Shown here: in pieces, positions 31,094 to 39,224 of the stretch
Layout: the number at the start of each line of letters is the position of its first letter
How positions within the stretch are numbered: the first letter of the stretch is position 1
NCBI GenBank assembly: GCA_017307865.1
Contig: JAFKGE010000018.1
Coordinates: forward strand, 62,001-126,000
Length of the DNA: 64,000 bases
Direction: 5' to 3'
From: Burkholderiales bacterium
GTDB taxonomy: Bacteria; Pseudomonadota; Gammaproteobacteria; Burkholderiales; Burkholderiaceae_C
Translations under genes and position numbers: made by a program
Notes under the pieces: model-generated
Databases searched by the model: none
Told to the model about the DNA's origin: nothing
The model's input: the letters and a program-made list of their open reading frames with translations, nothing else

Positions 31094-32101
31094 TCAGGCG
31101 GGCGCGTGGCCGGGCGCATCGGCGCGGCCTTGCAGCCAGGCCGCCAGCGGCGCGGCCCAGGCCTGGGGCGGGTGCGCGTCGTCGGTGGGCAGCACGCGCC
31201 GCGTGGGCAGGCTGCGCAGCCAGGTCAGCTGCCGCTTGGCGAGCTGGCGCGTGGCGATGATGCCGCGCTCGCGCAACTCGGCCAGCGGCCAGCCTTCATC
31301 CAGCGCCTGCCAGGCCTGGCGGTAGCCGACGCAGCGCAGGGCGGGCAGCTCGGGCCGCAGGTCGCCGCGCGCGCGCAGGGCCTCCACCTCTCTCAGAAAG
31401 CCGGCGGCCAGCATGGCGTCGAAGCGCTGGGCGATGCGCTGCTGCAGCGCGGCGCGGTTGGTGGGTTCCAAGGAAAAAAGCGGTGTAGCCCGCGACGGAT
31501 CAGCGCCAGCAGCTCTTTTTTTTGTAGTATGAAAGCTGGACAGCGGCCGCCCGGTGAGCTGCCACACCTCCAGCGCACGCTGGATGCGCTGGCTGTCGGT
31601 GGCGGGCAGGCGCGCGGCGCTGGCGGCATCGACGCGCGCCAGCTCGGCGTGCAGCGCGGGCCAGCCGTGCTGGCGCGCGCGCTCGTCCAGTTGCCGGCGC
31701 ACGGCGGCGTCGGCGGGCGGCAGCTCGTCCAGGCCTTCCAGCAGCGCCTTGAAGTACAGCATCGTGCCGCCCACCAGCAGCGGCAGGCGCCCGCGCGCGC
31801 GGATCTGGGGGATCAGGCGCGCCGCGTCGCGTGCGAAGTCGGCCGCGCTGTAGCTATCGGTGGGCTCGCGGATGTCGATCAGGTGGTGCGGCACGGCGGC
31901 GCGCTCGGCTGGCGTGGGCTTGGCGGTGCCGATGTCCAGGCCGCGGTAGACCAGGGCCGAGTCGACGCTGATGATCTCGACCGGCAGCCGCTCGGCCAGC
32001 GCCAGCGCCAGCGCGCTCTTGCCGCTGGCCGTGGGGCCGGCCAGGCACAGGGCCTCGATCGCAGGCGGGGTGATGTCAGCGGCCACGCAGGAACAGCCCA
32101 T
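31094..32101 (-). CDS. miaA: tRNA dimethylallyltransferase MiaA
   Basis: MiaA transfers the dimethylallyl group to A37 of tRNAs reading U-starting codons. The P-loop GPTASGKS is at residues 22-29, followed by [28 protein letters not shown] and [16 protein letters not shown], and later the CVGYRQ motif. The 335-residue length is normal. Residues 191-212 (about [18 protein letters not shown]) come from a copy of the 63-bp repeat. The ATG at 32101 overlaps the mutL 3' end by 26 nt, so both genes are probably translated from one leftward mRNA. Confidence 0.96.
   Translation of the reverse strand: MGCSCVAADITPPAIEALCLAGPTASGKSALALALAERLPVEIISVDSALVYRGLDIGTAKPTPAERAAVPHHLIDIREPTDSYSAADFARDAARLIPQIRARGRLPLLVGGTMLYFKALLEGLDELPPADAAVRRQLDERARQHGWPALHAELARVDAASAARLPATDSQRIQRALEVWQLTGRPLSSFHTTKKRAAGADPSRATPLFSLEPTNRAALQQRIAQRFDAMLAAGFLREVEALRARGDLRPELPALRCVGYRQAWQALDEGWPLAELRERGIIATRQLAKRQLTWLRSLPTRRVLPTDDAHPPQAWAAPLAAWLQGRADAPGHAPA
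31466..31529 (-). repeat. 63-bp repeat family, copy inside miaA
   Basis: On the + strand it begins TTCCAAGGAAAA, continues GGTGTAGCCCGCGACGGATC and CCAGCAGCT, and ends TTTGTAGTA. Because miaA is on the - strand, the gene reads this copy in the forward direction of the repeat, unlike the other four genic copies. A one-base change removes the TGA stop that this frame would otherwise contain. Confidence 0.8.
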
Positions 32102-33890
32102 CGAGCTCGCGCAGGCTCAGCTGGCGCCAGGTGGGGCGGCCGTGGTTGCACTGGTCGCTGCGCTCGGTGGCCTCCATCTGGCGCAGCAGCGCGTTCATCT
32201 CGTCCAGCGTCAGGCGGCGGTTGGCGCGCACCGCGCCGTGGCAAGCCATGGTGGCCAGCAGCTCGTGCTGGGCGCGCTGCACCACGGTGGCGGCCTCGTG
32301 CTGGGCGAGTTCGGCCAGCACGCTGCGCGCCAGCTCCACCGCGTCGCCGGCGGCCAGGCTGGTGGGCACGGCGCGCACGGCCAGGGTTTTCGGCGAGAAG
32401 GGCGTGATCTCCAGCCCCAGCTGCTGCAGCGCGGCAGTCGCGCCCTCGGCCGTGGCCACCTCGGTCGGCGTGGCGGCGAAGGTGGCCGGGATCAACAGCG
32501 GCTGGCTGGCGATGCGGGCCTGGTCGAGCTGCTGCTTGAGCCGCTCGTAGACGATGCGCTCGTGCGCGGCGTGCATGTCGACCACGATCAGGCCGGCGCG
32601 GTTTTCGGCCAGGATGTAGATGCCGTGCAGCTGCGCCACGGCGCGGCCCAGGGGCCAGTCGGGCTCGGCTTCGGCTTGGGTTGCGGCTGGCGCCGCAGCG
32701 GCGGCGGTCGTCGGGTTGGGCTGCCACAGCGCCTGCAGCTCTTGCACCACGTGGCCGGTGCCTGCTTCGAAATGAATAGCTGCTTGCGCTTGAAGGACGG
32801 GGGCTGGAGGCACGAAAGGCTTGAAATTCGACACTTCGGACGGTATCGCCGCCGTGGTCAGCGCCGATTCGGCCAGCAGCGCGGCGCGTGGCGCGGCCAG
32901 GGCGTTTTCAATCGCGTGGCGCACGGCCTGGTGCACCTCGCGGCCGTCGCGAAAGCGCACCTCGATCTTGGTCGGGTGCACGTTCACGTCCACGCGCGCC
33001 GGGTCGATGGCGATGTGCAGCACGTACGCCGGCTGGCGCTGGCCGTGCAGCACGTCTTCGTACGCGGCGCGCGCGGCGTGGACGATGACCTTGTCGCGCA
33101 CGAAGCGGCCGTTGACGTAGGCGAACTGATGGTCGGCGCGCGAGCGCGCGATGTCGGGCACGCCCGCGCGGCCGGTGACGTGCACGGGGCCGGCGCGCAG
33201 CTCGAGCGCCACCGACTGCGCCAGAAAGTCATCGCCCAGCACGTCGGCTACGCGGCGATCGAGGGCGTCGGCGCCGGCCTGCGCGCGCCACTGCTCGATC
33301 AGCTTGCCCTCGTGCCAGATGGCAAAGTCCACGTCGGGGCGCGCCAGCGCGTGGCGGCGCACGGCCTCGATGCAGTGCGCCAGCTCGGTGGCGTCGCTCT
33401 TCAAGAACTTGCGCCGCGCCGGCACGCTGAAAAACAGCTCGCGCACCTCCACCGTGGTGCCGGCGTTGCGCGCCGCGGCGCGCAGCTCGCCCGTGCCGCC
33501 GTCGAGCAGCCAGGCGCCGCCTTCGCCGGCCGTGCGCGAGAGCAGCGACAGCTCGGCAATCGAGTTGACCGCCGCCAGCGCCTCGCCGCGAAAACCCATG
33601 GTGCCCACGGCCTCCAGCTCGGCCAGGCTGGCGATCTTGCTGGTGGCGTGGCGCCTGAGCGCGACGGGCATTTCGTGCGGCGCGATGCCGGCGCCGTCGT
33701 CTTCCACCGCGATCAGCCGCACGCCGCCGGCCGCCAGGCGCACCGTGATCTGCGTGGCGCCGGCGTCCAGCGCGTTGTCCAGCAGCTCGCGCACGACGGA
33801 GGCCGGCCGTTCCACCACCTCGCCGGCGGCGATCTGGCTGATCAGCTCGTCGGGCAGTTCGCGGATGGGGCGGGGGGCGGCGGCAGTCAT
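32076..33890 (-). CDS. mutL: DNA mismatch repair protein MutL
   Basis: MutL is the GHKL ATPase that couples MutS mismatch recognition to strand incision. The N-terminal domain holds [20 protein letters not shown] with N39 of the ATP site, the DDGAGI motif, GFRGEALAA and the [20 protein letters not shown] segment. A long variable linker follows, then the dimerisation domain. The metal-binding motif of endonuclease-type MutL is not evident in the C-terminal domain. The 604 residues fit. The linker (about 356-376) includes a copy of the 63-bp repeat. The ATG at 33890 was chosen because the family begins shortly before [18 protein letters not shown]. miaA overlaps its 3' end. Confidence 0.97.
   Translation of the reverse strand: MTAAAPRPIRELPDELISQIAAGEVVERPASVVRELLDNALDAGATQITVRLAAGGVRLIAVEDDGAGIAPHEMPVALRRHATSKIASLAELEAVGTMGFRGEALAAVNSIAELSLLSRTAGEGGAWLLDGGTGELRAAARNAGTTVEVRELFFSVPARRKFLKSDATELAHCIEAVRRHALARPDVDFAIWHEGKLIEQWRAQAGADALDRRVADVLGDDFLAQSVALELRAGPVHVTGRAGVPDIARSRADHQFAYVNGRFVRDKVIVHAARAAYEDVLHGQRQPAYVLHIAIDPARVDVNVHPTKIEVRFRDGREVHQAVRHAIENALAAPRAALLAESALTTAAIPSEVSNFKPFVPPAPVLQAQAAIHFEAGTGHVVQELQALWQPNPTTAAAAAPAATQAEAEPDWPLGRAVAQLHGIYILAENRAGLIVVDMHAAHERIVYERLKQQLDQARIASQPLLIPATFAATPTEVATAEGATAALQQLGLEITPFSPKTLAVRAVPTSLAAGDAVELARSVLAELAQHEAATVVQRAQHELLATMACHGAVRANRRLTLDEMNALLRQMEATERSDQCNHGRPTWRQLSLRELDGLFLRGR
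32764..32826 (+). repeat. 63-bp repeat family, copy in the MutL linker
   Basis: It contains AATAGCTGCTTGCGCTTGA, GGACGGGGGCT and the end GGCTTGAAA, 63 nt in all. Read in mutL it gives [19 protein letters not shown], the clearest match to the shared peptide of this repeat family. Confidence 0.9.
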
Positions 33891-33949
33891 TGGGTCAAAT
33901 TGTAGAAAGCCGGGCGACGGGCGGTCGAAGTCCTGAATAATCACGCCCC

Positions 33950-34600
33950 ATGGAATATGTGATGCACTTGGTCGACTTCATTCTGCACGTCGACCAATAC
34001 CTCGGCGCCTTCGTGGCGCAGTACGGCGCGTGGGTCTATGCGCTGCTGTTTCTGATCGTGTTCGTCGAGACGGGCGTGGTGGTGATGCCCTTCTTGCCGG
34101 GCGACTCGCTGCTGTTCGTGGCGGGCGCGCTGGCCGGTGCGGGGCTGATGAGCTGGCCGGTGGCCTGCGCGGTGCTGCTGGCGGCGGCCATCCTGGGCGA
34201 CCAGTGCAACTACAGCATCGGGCATCGGCTGGGGCCCAAGGTGTTTCAGTGGGAGGACTCGCGCTGGTTCAACCGCCGCGCGTTCGACAAGGCGCACGCG
34301 TTTTACGAGCGCTACGGCGGCATCACGGTGATCCTGGCGCGCTTCATGCCGTTCATCCGCACCTTCGTGCCCTTCGTGGCCGGCGTGGCGGCCATGAGCC
34401 GGGCGCGCTTCACGCTGTTCAACGTGATCGGCGCGCTGATCTGGGTGCTGGGGTTGGTGACGGCGGGCTATCTGTTCGGCAATCTGCCCTGGGTGCAGGC
34501 CAACCTGAGCAAGATCATCTGGGCCCTGATCCTGGTGCCGGGGCTGATCGCGCTGTACGGCGCCTGGAAGGCCGGGCGCGCGGATCACGCCGCCGTCTGA
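33950..34600 (+). CDS. DedA-family membrane protein
   Basis: This is a 216-residue inner-membrane protein with the DedA signature: an amphipathic entry region (VETGVVVMPFLPGDSLLF), GHRLGPKV, then RYGGITVILARFMPFIRTFVPFVAG. These proteins are linked to lipid scrambling (undecaprenyl phosphate) and membrane potential. The gene is divergent from mutL with a 59-nt gap, so promoters for both lie there. It is convergent with the small cupin gene 12 nt further on. Confidence 0.9.
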   Translation: MEYVMHLVDFILHVDQYLGAFVAQYGAWVYALLFLIVFVETGVVVMPFLPGDSLLFVAGALAGAGLMSWPVACAVLLAAAILGDQCNYSIGHRLGPKVFQWEDSRWFNRRAFDKAHAFYERYGGITVILARFMPFIRTFVPFVAGVAAMSRARFTLFNVIGALIWVLGLVTAGYLFGNLPWVQANLSKIIWALILVPGLIALYGAWKAGRADHAAV

Positions 34601-34612
34601 TCGCAGCGAGGC

Positions 34613-34939
34613 TCAAGCCAGGCAGATCGTCACCAGCGCCGAGGCGTCTTCCAGCGCGGTCAGTTGGTGCGCCACGCCGCCGCCCAGGTGCAAAAAGTCG
34701 CCCTGGCGCATGCGCTGGGTCTGGCCGGCGATGTCGAAGTCGATCACGCCTTCCAGGCATTGCACGGTGATTTCGCCGGCGACCTGATGGCCGGGCATGG
34801 TCTTGCCGGCCGACAGCACCACGCGGATGACTTCGAGTTGCGGCGCCTTGAGCAGGGCGTAGGACGGGGTCTGGGCCAGCTTGCTGCCCAGGGGCAACAC
34901 GCTGCCGATTTGGCCGGGGGCCAGATGGGGTTGGGCCAT
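34613..34939 (-). CDS. Small cupin-domain protein
   Basis: This 108-residue single-domain protein has a cupin barrel: GKTMPGHQVAGEITVQCLEGVIDF resembles motif 1, and HLGGGVAHQLTALEDASALV resembles motif 2. The N-terminal QTPSYALLKAPQLEVIRVVL is usual for the small bacterial cupins. The ligand is unknown. The start MAQPHLAPGQ at 34939 has a purine-rich AGGAG just upstream. It lies between dedA and amiC without obvious functional linkage. Confidence 0.78.
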   Translation of the reverse strand: MAQPHLAPGQIGSVLPLGSKLAQTPSYALLKAPQLEVIRVVLSAGKTMPGHQVAGEITVQCLEGVIDFDIAGQTQRMRQGDFLHLGGGVAHQLTALEDASALVTICLA

Positions 34940-34989
34940 GACGAACTCCTGTCGAATGGGGGGCGCGCTGGCGGCGCACGGCCCCAAGC

Positions 34990-36372
34990 CTACACCGCCC
35001 GGTTGCGTGCCAGCGGCGGGTTGGCCGCAAAATATTTCTGGATGCCGCTGGCCAGCGCGTCGGCCAGCTGGTCCTGATAGGCGGGGCTGCGCAGGCGGCG
35101 CTCCTCGTCGGGGTTGCTGATGAAGGCGGTTTCGACCAACACGCTGGGCACGTCGGGGTTGCGCAGCACGGCGAAGTTGGCGCGCTCGACGCTGTCCTTG
35201 TGCAGGCGCCCGACGGTGCCGATGCGGCGCAGCACGGCGTCGGCCAGCTTCAGGCTGTCGCGGATCTGCACCGTGGTGCTCATGTCCAGCAGGGCGCGCT
35301 GCACGTGCGCGTCCTTGTCGTCGACGTTGACGCCGCCGATGCGATCGGCCTCGTTTTCCTTGTTGGCCAGCCAGCGCGCGGCGGTGCTGGAGGCGCCGCG
35401 CTCGGACAGCGCGAACACGCTGGCGCCATTGGCGTCGGGGCGCATGAAGGCGTCGGCGTGGATGCTGACGAACAGGTCGGCGCGCACGCGCCGCGCCTTG
35501 CTCACGCGCGTGGCCAGCGGCACGAAGAAGTCGGCGTCGCGCGTGAGGTAGGCGCGCATGGGGTTGCCGCCCACGCTGGCGCGGTTGATGCGCTCGCGCA
35601 GCTTGAGCGCGATCTGCAGCACCACGTCCTTCTCGTGCGTGCCGTTGGGGCCGGTGGCGCCGGGGTCTTCGCCGCCGTGGCCGGGGTCGATGGCGACGAT
35701 GATCAGGCGCTCGGCCGGCGGCTCGGGGCCGCGCGCGGTGGCGCGCTCGGGCGGGCGCGGGCCGGCGCGCACGGCCTGGTTGGCGCGCTCGATCTGGCGC
35801 GCGATCAGATCGCCCAGGGTGTCGGGCGCCGGCTCGGTCGCCGGGGCGCCGTCACCCGCGCTGGGCACGCTGGCCGGCGTGGGGCCGTTCAGGCGCTGGG
35901 CGATCAGCTGCGCCAGCGGGTCGGGCGGGACGGCGGGGTACAGGTCGAACACCAGGCGGTTGCGGTAGGCCGCCACCGGCGCCAGCGTGAAGACCTCGGG
36001 CCGGATGTCGTGCTTGAGGTCGATCACCAGGCGCACCACGCTGGGCGTGAACTGGCCGACGCGGATGCCGGCGATGTTGGGGTCGTCGGCGCGCACCTTG
36101 GCCACCAGCTCGCGCAAGGTGGGGTCGAGCTGCAGGCCGTCGATGTCGACCGCCAGGCGCGGCGGCGAGATCACCAGGGTGTGCGTGGCCTGCAGCGGGC
36201 GGTCGGACTCGATGGTGACGCGCGAATAGTCCTCGGCCGGCCAGATGCGCACGGCCACGATGCCGGCGCCGTGGGCGATCTGCTGCGCGCCGATCAGCAG
36301 CACCAGCGAGCCGGTCTTGAGCAGGCGGCGGCGCCCGGGCGAGGAGGGGGAGGGGTACAGCGGTGCGGTCAT
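34990..36372 (-). CDS. amiC: N-acetylmuramoyl-L-alanine amidase AmiC
   Basis: AmiC is a periplasmic zinc amidase that splits septal peptidoglycan during daughter-cell separation. The 460-residue precursor starts with a twin-arginine signal (GRRRLLKTGSLVLLIGA), as known for AmiC. An AMIN septum-targeting domain follows (about 35-140), then a Pro-rich linker, then the Amidase_3 domain with the first zinc site AIDPGHGGEDPGATG, the SIHADAF motif and VETAFISNPDEERRL. The ATG overlaps the tsaE stop codon (ATGA at 36369-36372), so tsaE and amiC form one operon, a common arrangement. Confidence 0.94.
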   Translation of the reverse strand: MTAPLYPSPSSPGRRRLLKTGSLVLLIGAQQIAHGAGIVAVRIWPAEDYSRVTIESDRPLQATHTLVISPPRLAVDIDGLQLDPTLRELVAKVRADDPNIAGIRVGQFTPSVVRLVIDLKHDIRPEVFTLAPVAAYRNRLVFDLYPAVPPDPLAQLIAQRLNGPTPASVPSAGDGAPATEPAPDTLGDLIARQIERANQAVRAGPRPPERATARGPEPPAERLIIVAIDPGHGGEDPGATGPNGTHEKDVVLQIALKLRERINRASVGGNPMRAYLTRDADFFVPLATRVSKARRVRADLFVSIHADAFMRPDANGASVFALSERGASSTAARWLANKENEADRIGGVNVDDKDAHVQRALLDMSTTVQIRDSLKLADAVLRRIGTVGRLHKDSVERANFAVLRNPDVPSVLVETAFISNPDEERRLRSPAYQDQLADALASGIQKYFAANPPLARNRAV

Positions 36373-36869
36373 GCGCGCAAATCCTGCAGCAATTGCTCTC
36401 CAACGCGCGTACCCGCCACCAGGTGCACCAGCCGCTGCTCGTCGGCGTCGACCTGCAGGTGCACGTCCAGGTCGGCCGCGGGCAGCAGGGGCGCGGCGTG
36501 CTCGGGCCATTCGGCCAGCTTCAGGCCGGGCGCGGCAAACGCATCGCGCAGGCCGGCGTCTTCCCACTCGCGCGGGTCGGCAAAGCGATAGAAGTCGAAG
36601 TGCGCGATGGCCAGGCCGTCCGGCGCCTGGTGCGGCTCGACCACGGCGTAGGTGGGGCTCTTGATGGGCCCCGTCACGCCCAGTGCGCGCAGCAGGTGGC
36701 GCACGAAGCTGGTCTTGCCCGCGCCCAGCTCGCCGTGCAGGGCGATGAAGGCGTTGCGCAGCAGCGGGCGCGCGGCCAGGCGGGCGGCAAAGGCGGCGGT
36801 GTCGTCCTCGGTGCGCCAGGTCAGCGCGAGGGCGGGGGGGCTTTCTACAATCGGAGCGTGATGGGACAT
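36369..36869 (-). CDS. tsaE: tRNA threonylcarbamoyladenosine ATPase subunit TsaE
   Basis: TsaE is the ATPase that supports TsaB-TsaD in making threonylcarbamoyl-A37 on tRNA. The 166-residue protein has the P-loop GELGAGKTSFVRHLL (46-60), SPTYAVVEPH and HFDFYRFADPREWEDAGLRD, all typical. The ATG at 36869 overlaps the start region of divergent queG by 9 bp. The longer open frame leftward of it is a shadow of queG. It is translationally coupled to amiC downstream. Confidence 0.95.
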   Translation of the reverse strand: MSHHAPIVESPPALALTWRTEDDTAAFAARLAARPLLRNAFIALHGELGAGKTSFVRHLLRALGVTGPIKSPTYAVVEPHQAPDGLAIAHFDFYRFADPREWEDAGLRDAFAAPGLKLAEWPEHAAPLLPAADLDVHLQVDADEQRLVHLVAGTRVGEQLLQDLRA

Positions 36870-37955
36870 GGGGTTCGAATCGATTCCGAGGCCTTGCTGG
36901 CCGACATTCGCCAGTGGGCGCGCGAGCTGGGCTTTGCGCACATCGGCGTGGCAAGCGTGGACCTGGCCAGCGCCGAAGCCGGTCTGATGCACTGGCTGGC
37001 CGCCGGGTTCCACGGCAGCATGGATTACATGGCCGCGCATGGCCTCAAGCGCGCGCGGCCGGCCGAACTGGTGCCGGGCACCGTGAGCGTGATCACGGCA
37101 CGCATGAATTATTTGCCACGCACCGAAGCGCCCGACTGGCCCGAGCGCGAGCGCGCGCGCCTGGCGCGGCCCGGCGAGGGCGTGGTTTCGATATACGCCC
37201 GGGGGCGCGACTACCACAAGGTGGTGCGCGCGCGGCTGCAAAAGCTGCAGGACCGCATTGCCGCGCAAGTCGGCCCCTTCGGCCACCGCGTGTTCAGCGA
37301 CTCGGCCCCGGTGCTGGAGGGCGAACTGGCCGCGCGCAGCGGCCTGGGCTGGCGCGGCAAGCACACGCTGGTGCTGACGCGCGAGGCGGGCTCGATGTTT
37401 TTTCTGGGCGAGCTGTTCGTCGACCTGGCGCTGCCACCCACGCCGGCTGTGCAGGCGCATTGCGGCAGCTGCAGCGCTTGCATCGACGCCTGCCCCACCG
37501 GCGCCATCGTGGCGCCGGGCCGGGTGGACGCGCGCCGCTGCATCTCGTACCTGACGATCGAGCACGACGGCGCCATCGACGAGGCCCTGCGCCCGCTGAT
37601 GGGCAACCACGTCTACGGCTGCGACGACTGCCAGACCGTGTGCCCCTGGAACAAGTACGCCCAGCGCAGCGAGCTGCCCGACTTCGACGCGCGCGCGGGC
37701 CTGAGCGGCGCGACGCTGATCGAGCTGCTGGCCTGGACCGAGGACGAGTTCTTGCGCCGCACCGAAGGCGGGCCGATCCGCCGCATCGGCCACGAGCGCT
37801 GGCTGCGCAACGTGGCCACCGCCATGGGCAACGCCATCGCCGCGCTGCCCGCCCACGACCCGCAGGTGGCCGCCCTGCGCGCGGCCCTGCAGGCACGCGC
37901 CGATCACCCCAGCGCCATGGTGCGCGAACACGTGCGCTGGGCCCTGCAGCGCTGA
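36861..37955 (+). CDS. queG: Epoxyqueuosine reductase QueG
   Basis: QueG reduces epoxyqueuosine to queuosine in the wobble position of tRNAs, using cobalamin and two [4Fe-4S] clusters. The 364-residue protein contains the cluster motifs HCGSCSACIDACPTGA and GCDDCQTVCPWNK, the central GWRGKHTLVLTREAGSMFFLGE, and a C-terminal HEAT-like part (RHPLR-type region replaced by IRRIGHERWLRNVATAMGN). The start MGHGVRIDSEAL at 36861 gives the expected N-terminal spacing before ARELGFAHIGVA. The gene begins inside the tsaE coding start. A repeat copy follows the stop codon. Confidence 0.95.
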   Translation: MGHGVRIDSEALLADIRQWARELGFAHIGVASVDLASAEAGLMHWLAAGFHGSMDYMAAHGLKRARPAELVPGTVSVITARMNYLPRTEAPDWPERERARLARPGEGVVSIYARGRDYHKVVRARLQKLQDRIAAQVGPFGHRVFSDSAPVLEGELAARSGLGWRGKHTLVLTREAGSMFFLGELFVDLALPPTPAVQAHCGSCSACIDACPTGAIVAPGRVDARRCISYLTIEHDGAIDEALRPLMGNHVYGCDDCQTVCPWNKYAQRSELPDFDARAGLSGATLIELLAWTEDEFLRRTEGGPIRRIGHERWLRNVATAMGNAIAALPAHDPQVAALRAALQARADHPSAMVREHVRWALQR

Positions 37956-37966
37956 GGGCCGGTAGT

Positions 37967-38028
37967 TTTCAAGCATTTTTGGGCTGTCGCCGGCGTCCGG
38001 ATTGCGCAACATGCTGCTGTTTTTATAG
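37967..38028 (-). repeat. 63-bp repeat family, intergenic copy after queG
   Basis: This degenerate copy of about 62 nt begins TTTCAAGCATTTTTGGGCTG, keeps GCGTCCGGATTGCGC and ATGCTGCTG, and ends TTTTTATAG. It lies in the 100-nt gap between convergent queG and the AEC transporter gene. Confidence 0.7.
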
Positions 38029-38055
38029 CGTTTGCCGCGCCTTGTCAAGCCGTGT

Positions 38056-38967
38056 TCAGCGCGCGCCGGCCAGCTGCAGCGCGCCGCTCAGGCTGGCCAG
38101 GCCCAGCACCGTCGACAGCGTGACCAGCCCGGCCACGAAGGCGCCGTTGTAGCCCATGCGCGCGGCCAGCACGTAGCAACTCGACGAGGTGGGCAGGGCC
38201 GAGAAGATCAGCAGCGCCGTGGTCTCCGCCGCGCCCAGCCCGAAGGCGCGCGCCAGCAGCCAGGCCGCCAGCGGCTGCAGCGCGTGGCGGATGGCCAGCA
38301 CGGCGGTGCCCAGCGCCTTGCCGCGCGCCAGGCTGGCCAGCTGCATGCCGGCGCCGGCCGTCAGCAGCCCCAGCGCGATCGACGAGCCGCCGATGCGCCC
38401 CAGCGTGGTCTGCAGCCAGTCGGGCAGCGCCAGCCCGGCCAGGTTGGCCGCCAGGCCGGCGGCGGTGGCGATGATGAGCGGGTTGCGCACCACCTCGACC
38501 GCGAACGAGCGCTGGCCGTGGCGCGCCATCGGCCACACCGCCGCCACGTTGGCCAGCGGCACGCTCACGCCCACCAGCACCGCCACCAGCTGCTGGCCGG
38601 GCGCGCCCAGCACGCGCTCGGCCATGGCCAGGCCGATGAAGGAGTTGAAGCGAAACGCGATCTGCGCGCTGGCGGCGTGCTCGCGCACGTCGATCACGCG
38701 CCGCAGCCCCGGCAGCCAGGGCAGCGACCAGGCCATGGCGATGCCGCACCCCATCAGCGCCAGCCCGGCGCCGATCAGCGTGGATGCGGCGTGCAGATCC
38801 AGCGGCGTGCGCACGATGGACTGGAACAGGAACACCGGAAACAGGAAGAAGTACACCAGCCGCTCCACCGCCTGCCACACCGGCCGGTCCAGCGCCGTGA
38901 AGCGGCACAGCAGGTAGCCGACCAGGATGAGGGAGAAGTCGGGCAGCAGCAGCTGGGCGTCGCGCAT
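38056..38967 (-). CDS. AEC-family transporter (auxin efflux carrier-like)
   Basis: This is a 303-residue inner-membrane protein with about ten helices in two halves. It starts MRDAQLLLPDFSLILVGYLLC and contains LVYFFLFPVFLFQSIVRTPL and the C-terminal IFSALPTSSSCYVLAARMG, as usual for AEC permeases that move carboxylates or related organic anions. The start at 38967 was chosen at the conserved N terminus; the frame upstream runs through the tandem repeat array and is not credible. It is divergent from the TTT receptor gene. Confidence 0.88.
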   Translation of the reverse strand: MRDAQLLLPDFSLILVGYLLCRFTALDRPVWQAVERLVYFFLFPVFLFQSIVRTPLDLHAASTLIGAGLALMGCGIAMAWSLPWLPGLRRVIDVREHAASAQIAFRFNSFIGLAMAERVLGAPGQQLVAVLVGVSVPLANVAAVWPMARHGQRSFAVEVVRNPLIIATAAGLAANLAGLALPDWLQTTLGRIGGSSIALGLLTAGAGMQLASLARGKALGTAVLAIRHALQPLAAWLLARAFGLGAAETTALLIFSALPTSSSCYVLAARMGYNGAFVAGLVTLSTVLGLASLSGALQLAGAR

Positions 38968-39005
38968 CGGGCGAGGATAGCCGAGCCCCGGGCGCCAAAG
39001 CGGGT

Positions 39006-39172
39006 CGCGCGGCGCCCCAAGTGCGGATGCGGGCCGCGCGGCGCCCCAAGTGCGGATGCGGGCCGCGCCCCGCCCCAAGTGCGGATGCGGGCCGCGCGGC
39101 GTCCCAAGTGCGGATGCGGGCCGCGCGGCGCCCCAAGTGCGGATGCGGGCCGCGCGGCGCCCCGCGTGCGCA
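39006..39172. repeat. 29-bp tandem repeat array, nearly six units
   Basis: The motif GCCCCAAGTGCGGATGCGG recurs with starts at 39014, 39043, 39072, 39101 and 39130, and a sixth diverged unit starts at 39159. The period is exactly 29 bp with no spacers. Units differ by only a few bases. The array fills most of the gap between the divergent AEC transporter gene and TTT receptor gene. CATAAT at 39171-39176 right after the array could be a -10 box for the receptor gene, placing its -35 region inside the last repeat. Confidence 0.95.
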
Positions 39173-39224
39173 TAATGCCGACGCAGCCCGATCACGACAA
39201 CCCCCTTGCGAGGAGATGCGAGAC

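Noticed and set aside
34990..36954. 654-codon amidase fusion protein
   Set aside because: The extra N-terminal part is an out-of-frame shadow of tsaE; the amidase starts at its own Tat signal at 36372.
39006..39172. Possible CRISPR array
   Set aside because: The 29-bp unit is typical in length, but units are adjacent with no spacers and no cas genes are present. It is a plain tandem repeat.
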